64,000 nucleotides of DNA from Brevirhabdus pacifica (GTDB lineage Bacteria > Pseudomonadota > Alphaproteobacteria > Rhodobacterales > Rhodobacteraceae), in assembly GCF_002797755.1 (NCBI RefSeq), contig NZ_PGFI01000011.1, positions 744,001 to 808,000 of the forward strand, in the 5' to 3' direction. Below, in pieces: positions 32,028-41,051 of this stretch (position 1 is its first letter; every line of letters begins with the position of its first letter). Position numbers and translations under genes: made by a program. The notes beneath the pieces were generated by a model, which was given only the letters and a program-made list of their open reading frames with translations, was not told the DNA's origin and did not search any database.

Positions 32028-33524
32028 TCAGAAGCTTTGATCGTAGTCGCCGACCTCGGGTTCGGTGCGGATGACGGTGTCGATGTCGGCGAAGATCGCG
32101 CGCAGCTCGGCCTCGGACTCGGGGCTTTCGCAGACCACCACAAGATTGGGGGTGTTCGACGAGGCGCGCACGAGGCCCCAGCCGCCATTGTCCAAAATCA
32201 CCCGGGCGCCGTTGACGGTGACGACCTCCTCGATCGCGCGGCCGCCCAGCGTGCCGCCCTCGGCGTGGCGCTGGACCAGCTTGTCCACGATCCGCTCAAG
32301 CACGTCGTATTTGCTGGTGTCGGGGCAATGGGGGGACATGGTGGGCATGGAATAGGTGCGGGGCAGGGCGCGGCGCAGGTCGGACATGGACTGCCCTGGG
32401 TGGCGGTCCATCAGCTTGCACAGCTCGACCGCGACGCGCATGGCGCAGTCGTAGCCGCGGCCCACCGGCTCGGCCAGAAAGTAGTGGCCGGACTTCTCGA
32501 AGCCCGCCAGGGCGCCCAGCTCGTGGACCCGGCGCTTCATGTGGCTGTGGCCGGTCTTCCAGTAATCGGCCTTGGCGCCAAGGCGCTGCAACTCGGGGTC
32601 CGAGGCGAAGAGGCCGGTGGATTTCACGTCCGCCACGAAGGTGGCGCCGGGATGCAGGCGGGCCAGATCGCGGGCCATGATGACGCCGACCTTGTCTGCA
32701 AAGATCTCCTCGCCCTCGTCATCGACGACGCCGCAGCGGTCGCCGTCACCATCGAACCCCAGCGCCATGTCGGCACCCGAGGCCCGCACGGCGTCGGCCA
32801 TGTCGTGCAGCATCTCCATCGCCTCGGGGTTGGGGTTGTAATGGGGGAAGGTGTAATCCAGCTCGTTGTGCAGGGGGACGACCTCGACCCCGATGCGGCG
32901 CAGAAGCTCGGGCGCGAAGGCCGAGGCGGTGCCGTTGCCGGTGGCGCAGACGACCTTGAGCGGACGGCTCATGCGGAAATCGCCGACCAGATCGTCCATG
33001 TAGGCCTCATAGACCCCGTCGACCCGGCGGATTGAACCGCCGTCGCGAGCCTGGCCGCGCCCTTCCAGCACGATGTCGCGCAGCTGGGCCATCTCGTCGG
33101 GGCCGTGGGTCAGGGGGCGGTGAAAGCCCATCTTCACCCCGGTCCAGCCGTTGGGATTATGCGAGGCGGTGACCATCGCCACCGCCGGCACGTCCAGATG
33201 GAACTGGCTGAAATAGGCCATCGGCGAGATCGCGGTGCCGATGTCATGCACGGTGATCCCGGCCTGTTGCAGGCCCAGCATCAGCGCATTCTTGATCGAC
33301 AAGGAATAGTCCCGGTAGTCGTTGGCGACACAGATCTCGGGGGCGATCCCCTGGGCGTGCATCTGGGTGCCGATGCCAAGGCCCAATGCGGTGACGCCGG
33401 GCAGGTTGATCTCTTCGGGGTATTTCCAGCGCGCGTCATATTCGCGGAAACCCGTCGGGGCGATCATCGGCTCACGCAGGAAGTCCCAGGTGTTCGGGCG
33501 CACGTCGGGCGAGGGTCTGGTCAT
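32028..33524 (-). CDS. Phosphomannomutase/phosphoglucomutase (ManB/AlgC type)
   Basis: 498 residues from ATG 33524 (AGGAGG just upstream; a longer frame to 33587 is less likely). The active-site phosphoserine loop is TASHNPNGWTG near 118, the metal loop DGDGDRCG near 257, and the C-terminal phosphate loop RASSNTPNLVV near 470. It interconverts hexose 6- and 1-phosphates for nucleotide-sugar synthesis. It is last in the kpsT-kpsE-kdsA run, which points to capsule or LPS precursor supply. Confidence 0.9.
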   Translation of the reverse strand: MTRPSPDVRPNTWDFLREPMIAPTGFREYDARWKYPEEINLPGVTALGLGIGTQMHAQGIAPEICVANDYRDYSLSIKNALMLGLQQAGITVHDIGTAISPMAYFSQFHLDVPAVAMVTASHNPNGWTGVKMGFHRPLTHGPDEMAQLRDIVLEGRGQARDGGSIRRVDGVYEAYMDDLVGDFRMSRPLKVVCATGNGTASAFAPELLRRIGVEVVPLHNELDYTFPHYNPNPEAMEMLHDMADAVRASGADMALGFDGDGDRCGVVDDEGEEIFADKVGVIMARDLARLHPGATFVADVKSTGLFASDPELQRLGAKADYWKTGHSHMKRRVHELGALAGFEKSGHYFLAEPVGRGYDCAMRVAVELCKLMDRHPGQSMSDLRRALPRTYSMPTMSPHCPDTSKYDVLERIVDKLVQRHAEGGTLGGRAIEEVVTVNGARVILDNGGWGLVRASSNTPNLVVVCESPESEAELRAIFADIDTVIRTEPEVGDYDQSF

Positions 33525-33583
33525 CGGGGCCTCCTGCGGAAAATGGATCTGCTTACCTATTTCGAAACCAGACCCGGTCAACG

Positions 33584-34417
33584 TCAAAGGCGGATGGGAG
33601 ACGCCTTGGCCAGGCGGTCGAAATCCATCAGGCCGTCGATCAGGGCGCGCATCTGGGAAAGGGGGATCATGTTGGGCCCGTCCGAGGGAGCGGTGTCGGG
33701 ATCTTCGTGGGTCTCGATGAAGACCGCGCCGATGCCCAGGGCGACGGCGGCGCGGGCCATCACGGGCGCAAACTCACGTTGCCCGCCCGAGGCGCCGCCA
33801 AGCCCGCCGGGCTGCTGCACCGAATGGGTGGCGTCCATCACCACCGGGTATCCGGTCTGCATCATGGTGGGCAGGCTGCGCATATCGGCAACCAGGGCGT
33901 TGTAGCCGAAGGAGGTGCCGCGCTCGGTCAGCAGGATCCGCTCGTTGCCGGTGGATTCCACCTTGGAGACCACGTTGGGCATGTCCCAGGGTGCCAGGAA
34001 CTGGCCCTTCTTGATGTTGACCACCGCGCCGGTGTTGCCGGCCGCGAGCAGCAGGTCGGTCTGGCGGCACAGGAACGCGGGAATCTGCAGGATGTCGACG
34101 GCCTGCGCGGCGGGGGCGCATTGCTCGGCCGTGTGCACGTCGGTCAGCACGGGCACGCCCAGCGTGCTGCGGATGTCGTCGAGGATGCGCAGCCCTTCCT
34201 CGACCCCCGGGCCGCGGCGGCCCTTGAGGGAGGTGCGGTTCGCCTTGTCGTAGGAGGCCTTGAAGACATAGCCCGCCCCAGCGGCGGCGCAGATCTCGGC
34301 CATCTGCTCGGCGATCATGCGGGCATGCTCGGCCGTCTCCAGCTGGCAGGGCCCTGCAATGACGGTGAGGGGCAGATCGTTTCCGATCTGCACCCCGTTG
34401 ATGTCGATGGTCTTCAT
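33584..34417 (-). CDS. kdsA: 3-deoxy-8-phosphooctulonate synthase (Kdo-8-P synthase)
   Basis: 277 residues, the normal length. Motifs: VIAGPCQLET near 19-28, FKASYDKANRTS near 52-63, TDVHTAEQ near 95 and DATHSVQQPGG near 195. It condenses phosphoenolpyruvate with arabinose 5-phosphate to make Kdo-8-phosphate for lipid A core and Kdo-linked capsules. It starts 1 bp after the kpsE stop, so it belongs to the capsule-export operon. Confidence 0.95.
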   Translation of the reverse strand: MKTIDINGVQIGNDLPLTVIAGPCQLETAEHARMIAEQMAEICAAAGAGYVFKASYDKANRTSLKGRRGPGVEEGLRILDDIRSTLGVPVLTDVHTAEQCAPAAQAVDILQIPAFLCRQTDLLLAAGNTGAVVNIKKGQFLAPWDMPNVVSKVESTGNERILLTERGTSFGYNALVADMRSLPTMMQTGYPVVMDATHSVQQPGGLGGASGGQREFAPVMARAAVALGIGAVFIETHEDPDTAPSDGPNMIPLSQMRALIDGLMDFDRLAKASPIRL

Positions 34418-34418
34418 G

Positions 34419-36338
34419 TCAGCTTGTCACCTGTTCCCTGAGAATGGAGGCCGTCAGGGAAGCCATCAGGTAAATGCCCGCAAAGATCAAGAAGGCCAGG
34501 GCCGTATTCTCGAAGGCCCGCGGGTAGGATGCCTTGTCAGGCAGCACCGGCGAGACCGCCAGCGACAGGTAGCGGACCTGGCGATTGGCCTCGACGCGGG
34601 CGTTCTCCATCTGCTGCAGCGATTGCTGAAGCATCAGCTGGCGGGTTTCCAGATCGGCCTGGGCGACCATCAGTTCGCCGGTGATGCGGGCCAGCGAGTT
34701 GCTGCCGTCGCTGCCGTCCGTCAGCTGAGAGCGCAGGTCGGCGATGACCTTCTCGAGCCGGGTGATATTGCCTTCCATCACCGCGACGCGGGTGCGGTTG
34801 GGACGGGGGTTGGCCTTCTGCTCGGCAAGGCGCAGGCGCTCTTGCTGCAACTCCAGCTCGAAGGTGTTGATCTGGCCCATGACCATGGAGCTCTCGGCCT
34901 CGGCGCTCAGGATGCCGCGGGCTTCCTGAAGCTGCACCACGCGCTGCTGGGCGGCGATCATCTTGGCCTCGGCGTCATCGTAGCTTTCGCGCGCGCCGGA
35001 CATCTGATCCTTGCGCAGGCGGGCGGTCAGGTGGTCGACCTGTTCCTCGGCGTAGGAGATCAGCGCCTGCGAGAAGGCGACGGATGCCTTCGGGTCGGTC
35101 GCGGCGACCTCCATCTTGACCACGCCCTCGCTGGGATCGTAGCCGATCTTCACGTGTTTCTTGTAAAGCTTGTAGGCGTCCTCGTTGGTGGCGTCTGCGG
35201 GCAGGCGCTGGATGACGTCGACCTCGGGGTTGGCGAAGTGGGATTTGAAGCCCAGGTCGCGATCCAGGCGCATCATCGCGTCGCGGGATTGCAGGTAGCT
35301 TTGGACCGCGATCGAATCCTGCGAGGTGGCGAAGGTCGTGCCCGAGAACAGGCCGCCCAGCGGGCTGCTGCCGGCGCTTTCGGCCTGCTGGATCACGAAT
35401 TGCGCGTTGGTCGCGTAAAGCGGGGTCGCGACCTTGGTGTAGTAGTAGCCGGCGATCACGGTCGGCAGCATCACGAAGAAGGCCAGCCGCGCGAACAGCA
35501 TCACCATCGAGCGGCGGCGCCGGCGGACGATGTCACGCTGGATGCGGCGGATCTCGCTGGCGCGGCGGGCCTCGGCCTGCTCGGACGGCAGGGCGGGCGG
35601 CGGCGCGGGCGCGCGCACGGTCTGGGGCAGGTTGTCGGGGTTGGTCCGCGAGGCGCCCTGTCCGGCGACCACCAGCTCCAGCATGTTGGAGCGCTGGAAC
35701 GGGTCGACGCCCCGGCGGCGCAGAAGCCGCACGGCATCATAGTCGCTGGAAGGGTTCAGACCGTGTTTCTGGGCGATCCGGCGGGCCATGCGCAATTGAC
35801 GGCCGGTCAGGTCCTCGTTGCGGATGGCCTCGATCTCGGCGGCCGGGTCATGGACCTGGGCGTCGGGCTGCTGGGTTGTTGCAGCGGCGGTGGCGGCGGG
35901 GCTGGTGACGGCCCGGCCCTGGGCTTGCGCCCCGTGGGGTGCGGCCGGAGCCTGGGACGGCACGGGCGCGGGCGCCGCCGAGGCTGCCCGGGGCGCGCCG
36001 TTGCGCGCGGTCTCGAAGACCTGGTTGCCGAACCCGTCCTCGTGGGTGTCGAAATCGCCCTGCGGCAGGCGTCCGGCACCCCGGGCCTGGAGGGCGGCCT
36101 GGGCACGGTTGGCAGGCCGCGCGTTACCCTGGGGGGCAACTGGTGCGGCAGGGGCCGCCGGTGCAGCCGGTGCGGCGGGTGCCGGGGCCTGCGCCTGGGC
36201 GCGGGGCGGATCCTGCACGGCTGCATGCACCGGGGTCTGAGCGGGAGCATTCGACGGGGCCTGGGCGGATGCCGCCGTTGCCTCGAGCGGCGCGCTGCGC
36301 CGGATGCGGAATTTCTTAGCTCTGGGTTTCATAGTCAT
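34419..36338 (-). CDS. Capsule export inner-membrane protein (KpsE/BexC/RkpR-like)
   Basis: 639 residues, longer than typical KpsE (about 380). The extra is an N-terminal cytoplasmic region (about 1-200) rich in Pro, Ala and Gln, followed by a small helical segment (LTGRQLRMARRIAQKHGLNPSS...). Then come an arginine-rich stretch, membrane helix 1 (MLFARLAFFVMLPTVIAGYYY near 280-300), a periplasmic Wzz-like domain with long coiled coils, and helix 2 near the C-terminus (ALAFLIFAGIYLMASLTASIL). It bridges the ABC transporter to the outer-membrane exporter. It overlaps the kpsT end by 23 bp. Confidence 0.87.
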   Translation of the reverse strand: MTMKPRAKKFRIRRSAPLEATAASAQAPSNAPAQTPVHAAVQDPPRAQAQAPAPAAPAAPAAPAAPVAPQGNARPANRAQAALQARGAGRLPQGDFDTHEDGFGNQVFETARNGAPRAASAAPAPVPSQAPAAPHGAQAQGRAVTSPAATAAATTQQPDAQVHDPAAEIEAIRNEDLTGRQLRMARRIAQKHGLNPSSDYDAVRLLRRRGVDPFQRSNMLELVVAGQGASRTNPDNLPQTVRAPAPPPALPSEQAEARRASEIRRIQRDIVRRRRRSMVMLFARLAFFVMLPTVIAGYYYTKVATPLYATNAQFVIQQAESAGSSPLGGLFSGTTFATSQDSIAVQSYLQSRDAMMRLDRDLGFKSHFANPEVDVIQRLPADATNEDAYKLYKKHVKIGYDPSEGVVKMEVAATDPKASVAFSQALISYAEEQVDHLTARLRKDQMSGARESYDDAEAKMIAAQQRVVQLQEARGILSAEAESSMVMGQINTFELELQQERLRLAEQKANPRPNRTRVAVMEGNITRLEKVIADLRSQLTDGSDGSNSLARITGELMVAQADLETRQLMLQQSLQQMENARVEANRQVRYLSLAVSPVLPDKASYPRAFENTALAFLIFAGIYLMASLTASILREQVTS

Positions 36339-36975
36339 AGAGCCTTTTTGCTTCGTCCAGGGTGTCGAACATGTGCAGCTGACCGTCCTGGAGAACTGCC
36401 GCGGTATTGCAGAACTTCTCCAGCGTCGAGGCCTGGTGGGAAACGATCACCACCGTCGCGCTCTTGAGACGTTCGCGCAGGATCGACCCTGCTCTCTGGT
36501 TGAACTGCCGGTCCGTCGTCGAGGGCATTCCCTCGTCGATCAGGTAGATGTCGAATTCCAGCGCCAGAAGCAGCGCGAAGGAAAACCGCGAGCGCATGCC
36601 CGCGCTGTAGGTCCCGACCGGCATGTCGAAATATTCCTCGAGCCCGCAGACGTAGCGGCAGAAGGCCTCCACGTAATCGGGGTCAAGCTGGTAGAGCCGC
36701 GCGATGTAGCGCGCGTTCTCGCGGGCCGAGTGCTTGTTGTTCACCCCGCCCATGAATCCCAAGGGGAAGGAGATGCGACAGGTGCGGCGGATCGTGCCCT
36801 CGTCGGGCTTCTCCAGGCCGCACATCATGTTGATGAGGGTGGTCTTGCCTGTGCCGTTGGGCGCAAGAATTCCCAGGCTGTTCCCAATCTCGACCCGGAA
36901 GGAGGCGCGGTCGAGGATGACCTTGCGCTGTGCCCCGGTCCAGAAGGATTTACTCACGTTACTGAACTCTAACAT
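36316..36975 (-). CDS. kpsT: Capsular polysaccharide ABC exporter ATPase
   Basis: 219 residues, standard KpsT length. Walker A is GILAPNGTGKTT near 36-46, a YSAGMRSR signature lies near 125, and the Walker B region DIYLIDEGMPSTT near 145 shows the KpsT-type variant. It powers export of group 2-like capsules with the permease KpsM. No kpsM gene is adjacent in this window. It is the first gene of the - strand capsule run. Confidence 0.9.
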   Translation of the reverse strand: MLEFSNVSKSFWTGAQRKVILDRASFRVEIGNSLGILAPNGTGKTTLINMMCGLEKPDEGTIRRTCRISFPLGFMGGVNNKHSARENARYIARLYQLDPDYVEAFCRYVCGLEEYFDMPVGTYSAGMRSRFSFALLLALEFDIYLIDEGMPSTTDRQFNQRAGSILRERLKSATVVIVSHQASTLEKFCNTAAVLQDGQLHMFDTLDEAKRLYDYETQS

Positions 36976-37372
36976 TACCTACACTGCCCCACGGCCGCCA
37001 CTGTGCGGCCTTTTACATTGTCTTGCAGGTTAGGTGGGATTTGGGGCGGGATTAAGGCTGATCGCGTAGATGATCCGCCCGAAATGGGACGATTGCATGC
37101 TGCTGGTCGAACAATGATCCCGAGAGGGCAGAGGGCAGTCATGATCCCGCAATTCCCCTTTCTGACAAGGGCGCGCGCCTGTTTGCTGCGCGCGGATGTC
37201 GGTGCTTGACGCTGCGAAACTAGACGCCGGTGTGGCAGCGGGCAAGGGGTCGCCGCCGGATGCGCGTGCAATTTCTGCAAGGTGCCTGTTCGCGGGCTTG
37301 CCCCTGGCGCAAGAAGACGGACGCTTTCGTGCCCCCTTCAACCGCGCATCGCGCCCGCCTATCTCTTCGGGC
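36976..37372. other. Divergent intergenic region between kpsT and the glycosylase gene
   Basis: 397 bp without a supported gene. A 6-bp GC hairpin (GGCCGC / GCGGCC) followed by TTTT on the + strand lies at 36993-37014, close to the kpsT start. The region should contain the kpsT promoter on one side and the glycosylase-gene promoter on the other. Short open frames here lack ribosome sites. Confidence 0.4.
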
Positions 37373-37987
37373 ATGGAGCCATCGACCCCCGAAGATCCTC
37401 GCGCGCTGGGACAGCGCATCTCGGCCTGCCGCATCTGTGCCGGGCGCTTTGCCTCCACCGCCACGGGCCACGCGCCGCGCCCTGTGGTCTGGTTCGACGG
37501 CCCGGCCCGGATCCTGATCGCCAGCCAGGCCCCCGGCATGCGGGTCCATGAGGCGCGCAAGCCCTTCTGGGACCGGTCGGGCGACCGGCTGCGTCAGTGG
37601 CTGGGGATCGACAAGGACGTCTTCTATGACCGCTCGCGGGTGGCGATCGTGCCCATGGCCTTCTGCTTTCCGGGCTATGACGCCAAGGGCGGCGATCTGG
37701 CCCCGCCGACCATCTGCGCCCAGACCTGGCGCCAGCCCGCGATGGAGGCGCTGGGCCAGGTCCCGCTGACCCTGCTGATCGGAGGCTACGCGCAGAAATG
37801 GCACCTGGGCGCGGCCGCGCGCGGGGGTGTGACGGCTACGGTCGCCGCCTGGCGCGATCAGCCGCCGGGGATCTTTCCCTTGCCGCACCCGTCCTGGCGC
37901 AATACGGGTTGGATCAACCGGAACCCGTGGTTCGAGGCCGAGCTTCTGCCAGCCCTGCGGGCCCGGGTGCAGGAGGCGCTGGAATGA
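37373..37987 (+). CDS. Uracil-DNA glycosylase family protein
   Basis: 204 residues from ATG 37373. Family cues are ARILIASQAPGMRVHEARKP near 45 (motif A region), VPMAFCFPGYD near 95 and a C-terminal HPSWRNTGW (motif B-like HPS) near 172. A CRICAGRF pair near the N-terminus might be part of an Fe-S site, but the set is incomplete. It probably removes uracil or another damaged base; the subfamily is unclear. It overlaps the next gene by 4 bp. Confidence 0.78.
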   Translation: MEPSTPEDPRALGQRISACRICAGRFASTATGHAPRPVVWFDGPARILIASQAPGMRVHEARKPFWDRSGDRLRQWLGIDKDVFYDRSRVAIVPMAFCFPGYDAKGGDLAPPTICAQTWRQPAMEALGQVPLTLLIGGYAQKWHLGAAARGGVTATVAAWRDQPPGIFPLPHPSWRNTGWINRNPWFEAELLPALRARVQEALE

Positions 37988-38835
37988 CCAAGAACGACAT
38001 CGCGCGGCAGGAGGATGTATCTTCCGCCCCGGCCAACCAGGCCGAGGTTACGGCGCTTGACCGGGCCCACCAGGCGATGTCCGCCGCCCCCGAGGACGAG
38101 CGCCTGCGCATGCGTTTCTACGAGCGGCTGATCGATTCCGAGCTGTTCCTGCTGCTCGAGGCAGAGCCCCACGGCGACGGGGTGATCGAGCCGGTGGTCT
38201 TCCCTGTCGACGGCGGCCAGGTCATCCTGGCCTTCGATCGCGACTCGCGCCTATCGGATTTCGTCGGTCGCGATGCGCCCTACGCGGCCCTGTCCGGCCG
38301 CGCCCTGATCGCGATGATCGAAGGGCAGGCACTGGGTCTTGGCCTCAACCTCGGGGTCGCAGCCTCCGAGGTGCTGCTGGATGCGACGGCCGTCGCCTGG
38401 CTTTCGGGGATGATCGAAAGCCAGCCCGCCGAGGTTGCCGAGACCCCAGAGGAGATCGGCGCCCCCGAGAACCTGCCCCAAGACCTTCTAACCGGCTTGG
38501 ATACCAAGCTGGCGCTTGCCGCCGGGATGGCTGCCAGCGCCTGTCTGGTAAGGGTCACTTATCGCGGCGGTCGCCGGGGACACCTGCTGGCCTTTATCGG
38601 CGCTCAGCCGGGGGCCGAGCCCGCCCTGACCACCGCCGCGGGCGAGGCGCTGCGCTTTAGCGGGCTGGACGCGGGCGAAATGGACGTGGGGTTTTTCCAA
38701 GCCGACGATCCGGTGGCCGAGCGGCTGGCGCGGGTCGGCCTGCGCTTCGATCTGCCACTGCCGCCCGAGGCGGTGCCGCTGGCGCCCATGGCGCCGCCCG
38801 GGTCAGACCCCGACCGCCCGCCGCGCCTGAAGTAG
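37984..38835 (+). CDS. SseB-family protein
   Basis: 283 residues, soluble and acidic. The N-terminal part (LDRAHQAMSAAPEDERLRMRFYERLIDSELFLLLE) matches the SseB N-terminal domain, and the middle has VILAFDRDSRLSDFVG and YAALSGRALIAMIEG. The exact role of SseB proteins is poorly known. The C-terminus is Pro-rich. Its start overlaps the glycosylase stop (ATGA), making a two-gene unit. Confidence 0.75.
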   Translation: MTKNDIARQEDVSSAPANQAEVTALDRAHQAMSAAPEDERLRMRFYERLIDSELFLLLEAEPHGDGVIEPVVFPVDGGQVILAFDRDSRLSDFVGRDAPYAALSGRALIAMIEGQALGLGLNLGVAASEVLLDATAVAWLSGMIESQPAEVAETPEEIGAPENLPQDLLTGLDTKLALAAGMAASACLVRVTYRGGRRGHLLAFIGAQPGAEPALTTAAGEALRFSGLDAGEMDVGFFQADDPVAERLARVGLRFDLPLPPEAVPLAPMAPPGSDPDRPPRLK

Positions 38836-38869
38836 ACCCGGGCGTTCTTCGGCCCCGCGTAACGCCTGT

Positions 38870-39805
38870 TCAGTACCCGCGCGCCCGGTCGACCACGTGC
38901 ATCATAGGCTCGCCATCCTCGGACCGGCGGATGTTGGCGGCGATCGCCAATGCGGCGGTCACGGGCCGCGTCTCGGACGCGATATGGGGCGTGACCGTGA
39001 CCTTGGGGTGGGCCCAGAACGGGTGTTCGGGCGGCAGCGGCTCGGTCCGGAAAACATCAAGCGTAGCATGACCGATCTGCCCGTCTTCGAGGGCCTTGAG
39101 CAGGGCGGCGTCGTCGATCAGCGGACCGCGCCCGGGGTTCAGGATCACCGCGCCCCGGGTCGGAAGCGCCATGGTGCGCGCGTTCATCACGTCGATTGTC
39201 TGCGGGGTGAGGGGGAGCAGCAGAATGACAAAATCGGCCCCCTTCAGCGTCGCTTCCAGCCCCTCGTCCCCCGACAAGCATTGCAGGCCCGGCACTTCGT
39301 GGGCAGAGCGGCTCCAGCCCGTCACCTGGAAATTCAGCGCCGCCAGCGCCTGACCCACCGCCGATCCCAGGGCGCCCAGCCCCAGAAGCGCCACCCGGCG
39401 CTGCCGGGCAAGGGGCGGGGCGACGGGGCGCCAGGTGCCGTCCTGGTTCAGGATGTGGTCATCCATGCCTAAGTGATGGCGCAGAACGTGACCTGTCACC
39501 CATTCGACCATGCCTTCGGTCAGCCCGGCGTCGACCATGCGCACCAGCGGCTGGGTCAGGGTGGCGTTGCCGACGATCTCCTCAACCCCGGCCCAGAGGC
39601 TCAGCACCGCCTTGGCGCCGGTGTAGGGCGTGAAATCCCGGATAGGGCCGCTGGGGGAATGGACGATGTAGTCGACCGTCGCCGGATCCTCGACCTCGGT
39701 GACCAGCTCCACGTCCAGACCCTCGGCCTCGAAGGCGCGCGTCAGGGCGGGGCGGTAGGGGCCCCATTGCTCGGCGCTGCCTGCGTAAAGGACAAGAACG
39801 GACAT
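38870..39805 (-). CDS. Glyoxylate/hydroxypyruvate reductase A-like D-2-hydroxyacid dehydrogenase
   Basis: 311 residues from ATG 39805. The NAD(P)-binding motif is VALLGLGALGSAVGQALAA near 140-158. Catalytic residues of the family are visible: R in NPGRGPLIDD, E in FRTEPLPPEHPFW and H in TPHIASE. It reduces glyoxylate and hydroxypyruvate in relatives such as E. coli GhrA. It stands alone downstream of rodA, with convergent SseB-like gene on the other side. Confidence 0.87.
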   Translation of the reverse strand: MSVLVLYAGSAEQWGPYRPALTRAFEAEGLDVELVTEVEDPATVDYIVHSPSGPIRDFTPYTGAKAVLSLWAGVEEIVGNATLTQPLVRMVDAGLTEGMVEWVTGHVLRHHLGMDDHILNQDGTWRPVAPPLARQRRVALLGLGALGSAVGQALAALNFQVTGWSRSAHEVPGLQCLSGDEGLEATLKGADFVILLLPLTPQTIDVMNARTMALPTRGAVILNPGRGPLIDDAALLKALEDGQIGHATLDVFRTEPLPPEHPFWAHPKVTVTPHIASETRPVTAALAIAANIRRSEDGEPMMHVVDRARGY

Positions 39806-39893
39806 GGCGGGCCTCCGGGGACAGGGACAGGATCGGGGCGCAGGATGGGCGTGAATGCCCCTGCTTGTCCACCGCCTCCCTCTCGGAGGCAAA

Positions 39894-39912
39894 AGGGGGC
39901 GCGCGGCCCCCT
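39894..39912 (-). terminator. Terminator at the end of the elongation operon
   Basis: A 7-bp stem AGGGGGC / GCCCCCT with a 5-base loop touches the rodA stop and is followed on the - strand by TTTT, matching a compact intrinsic terminator. Confidence 0.6.
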
Positions 39913-41051
39913 CAGCGCGGGCGGTGAACGTGGGCGCTTTGCACCAGGCCGAAGGCGACCAGCAGCACGATCATCGCCGAGCCGCCATAGCTGACCAGCG
40001 GCAGCGGCACGCCGACCACAGGCGCCAGCCCCATCACCATCGACATGTTCACCGCGAAGAACAGGAAGAAGGTCACCGCGATCCCCATTGTCATCAGCGA
40101 CGAGAACCGGTCGCGGGTGGCGATCGCGGTGGCGATGCAGAAGACCACGATCAGCGCGTAGAGCGCCAGCAGCGACGAGGCGCCGACAAAGCCGAATTCC
40201 TCGGCCAGGGTGGTGAAGATGAAATCGGTATGCTTTTCGGGCAGGAAGTTCAGCCGGGACTGAGTGCCCTGCATGAAGCCGCGCCCGGTCCAGCCACCCG
40301 AACCAAGGGCGATCTTGGACTGGGTGATGTGGTAACCCGCCCCCAGCGGATCCTGGGACGGATCGAGGAAGGTGTCGATGCGCCGATACTGGTAGTCCTT
40401 GAGAAGCTGCCAGTCGGTCCCGCGCGACACGAAGACCGAGGTGACGGCCCCGCCCGCAAGCGCGGCCACCAGCGCGAAGTAAAGCCAGTGGACCCCGGCT
40501 GCGAACATCACCGCCGCCCCGCCGATCATTAGAAGAAGCGCCGTGCCGAGGTCAGGCTGCCGCAGGACAAGGGCCGTGGGCACAAGGATCAGGGCCACCG
40601 GGATCAGCACCCACAGGATGCGCGAGGTCCGCTTGACATCCAGCCAGTCGTAATAGGTGGCCAGCATCATCACCAGCGTCACCTTCATCAGCTCGGACGG
40701 CTGAAGCCGCATGAAGCCCAAGTTGATCCAGCGCTGCGCCCCCATCCCGGTGGAGCCGAAAAGCTCGACCGCGACCAGCAGCAGCAGCGACACCAGGTAG
40801 GCCAGCCCCGCCATGTTGCGCCAGAACCAGATCGGCACCATCGCGACGACGAACATCAGGAACATGCCTAGGGCAAAGCGCTTCATCTGCGGCTCGGCCC
40901 AGGGGCTGAGGGAGCCGCCGGCGACCGAGTAGAGCATCAGAAAGCCCACACCCGAGACGGCGGCCAGAAGGATCACCAGTGGCCAGTTCAGATAGAGCAG
41001 CTTGCGCAGGCCCGAGGGCGTGCGCTTCACCGTGTATTCAAGATAGCTCAT
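39912..41051 (-). CDS. rodA: Rod-shape SEDS peptidoglycan glycosyltransferase
   Basis: 379 residues with about ten membrane segments. SEDS features include LQPSELMKVTLVMMLA near 120, LRQPDLGTALLLMIGG near 165, EKHTDFIFTTLAEEFGFVG near 285 and the C-terminal PLVSYGGSAM near 358. It polymerises lateral-wall glycan with PBP2 (mrdA), whose stop overlaps its start by 4 bp. Confidence 0.95.
   Translation of the reverse strand: MSYLEYTVKRTPSGLRKLLYLNWPLVILLAAVSGVGFLMLYSVAGGSLSPWAEPQMKRFALGMFLMFVVAMVPIWFWRNMAGLAYLVSLLLLVAVELFGSTGMGAQRWINLGFMRLQPSELMKVTLVMMLATYYDWLDVKRTSRILWVLIPVALILVPTALVLRQPDLGTALLLMIGGAAVMFAAGVHWLYFALVAALAGGAVTSVFVSRGTDWQLLKDYQYRRIDTFLDPSQDPLGAGYHITQSKIALGSGGWTGRGFMQGTQSRLNFLPEKHTDFIFTTLAEEFGFVGASSLLALYALIVVFCIATAIATRDRFSSLMTMGIAVTFFLFFAVNMSMVMGLAPVVGVPLPLVSYGGSAMIVLLVAFGLVQSAHVHRPR

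Noticed and set aside
31834-32040. Small ORF starting MAGVVGFEPT over the tRNA
   Set aside because: It is a translation of the antisense of tRNA-Gln, a well-known annotation artefact.
36993-37014. GC hairpin plus T-run upstream of kpsT, terminator-like on the + strand
   Set aside because: No + strand gene ends to its left; it may be chance or part of the kpsT leader, so it was not called as a terminator.
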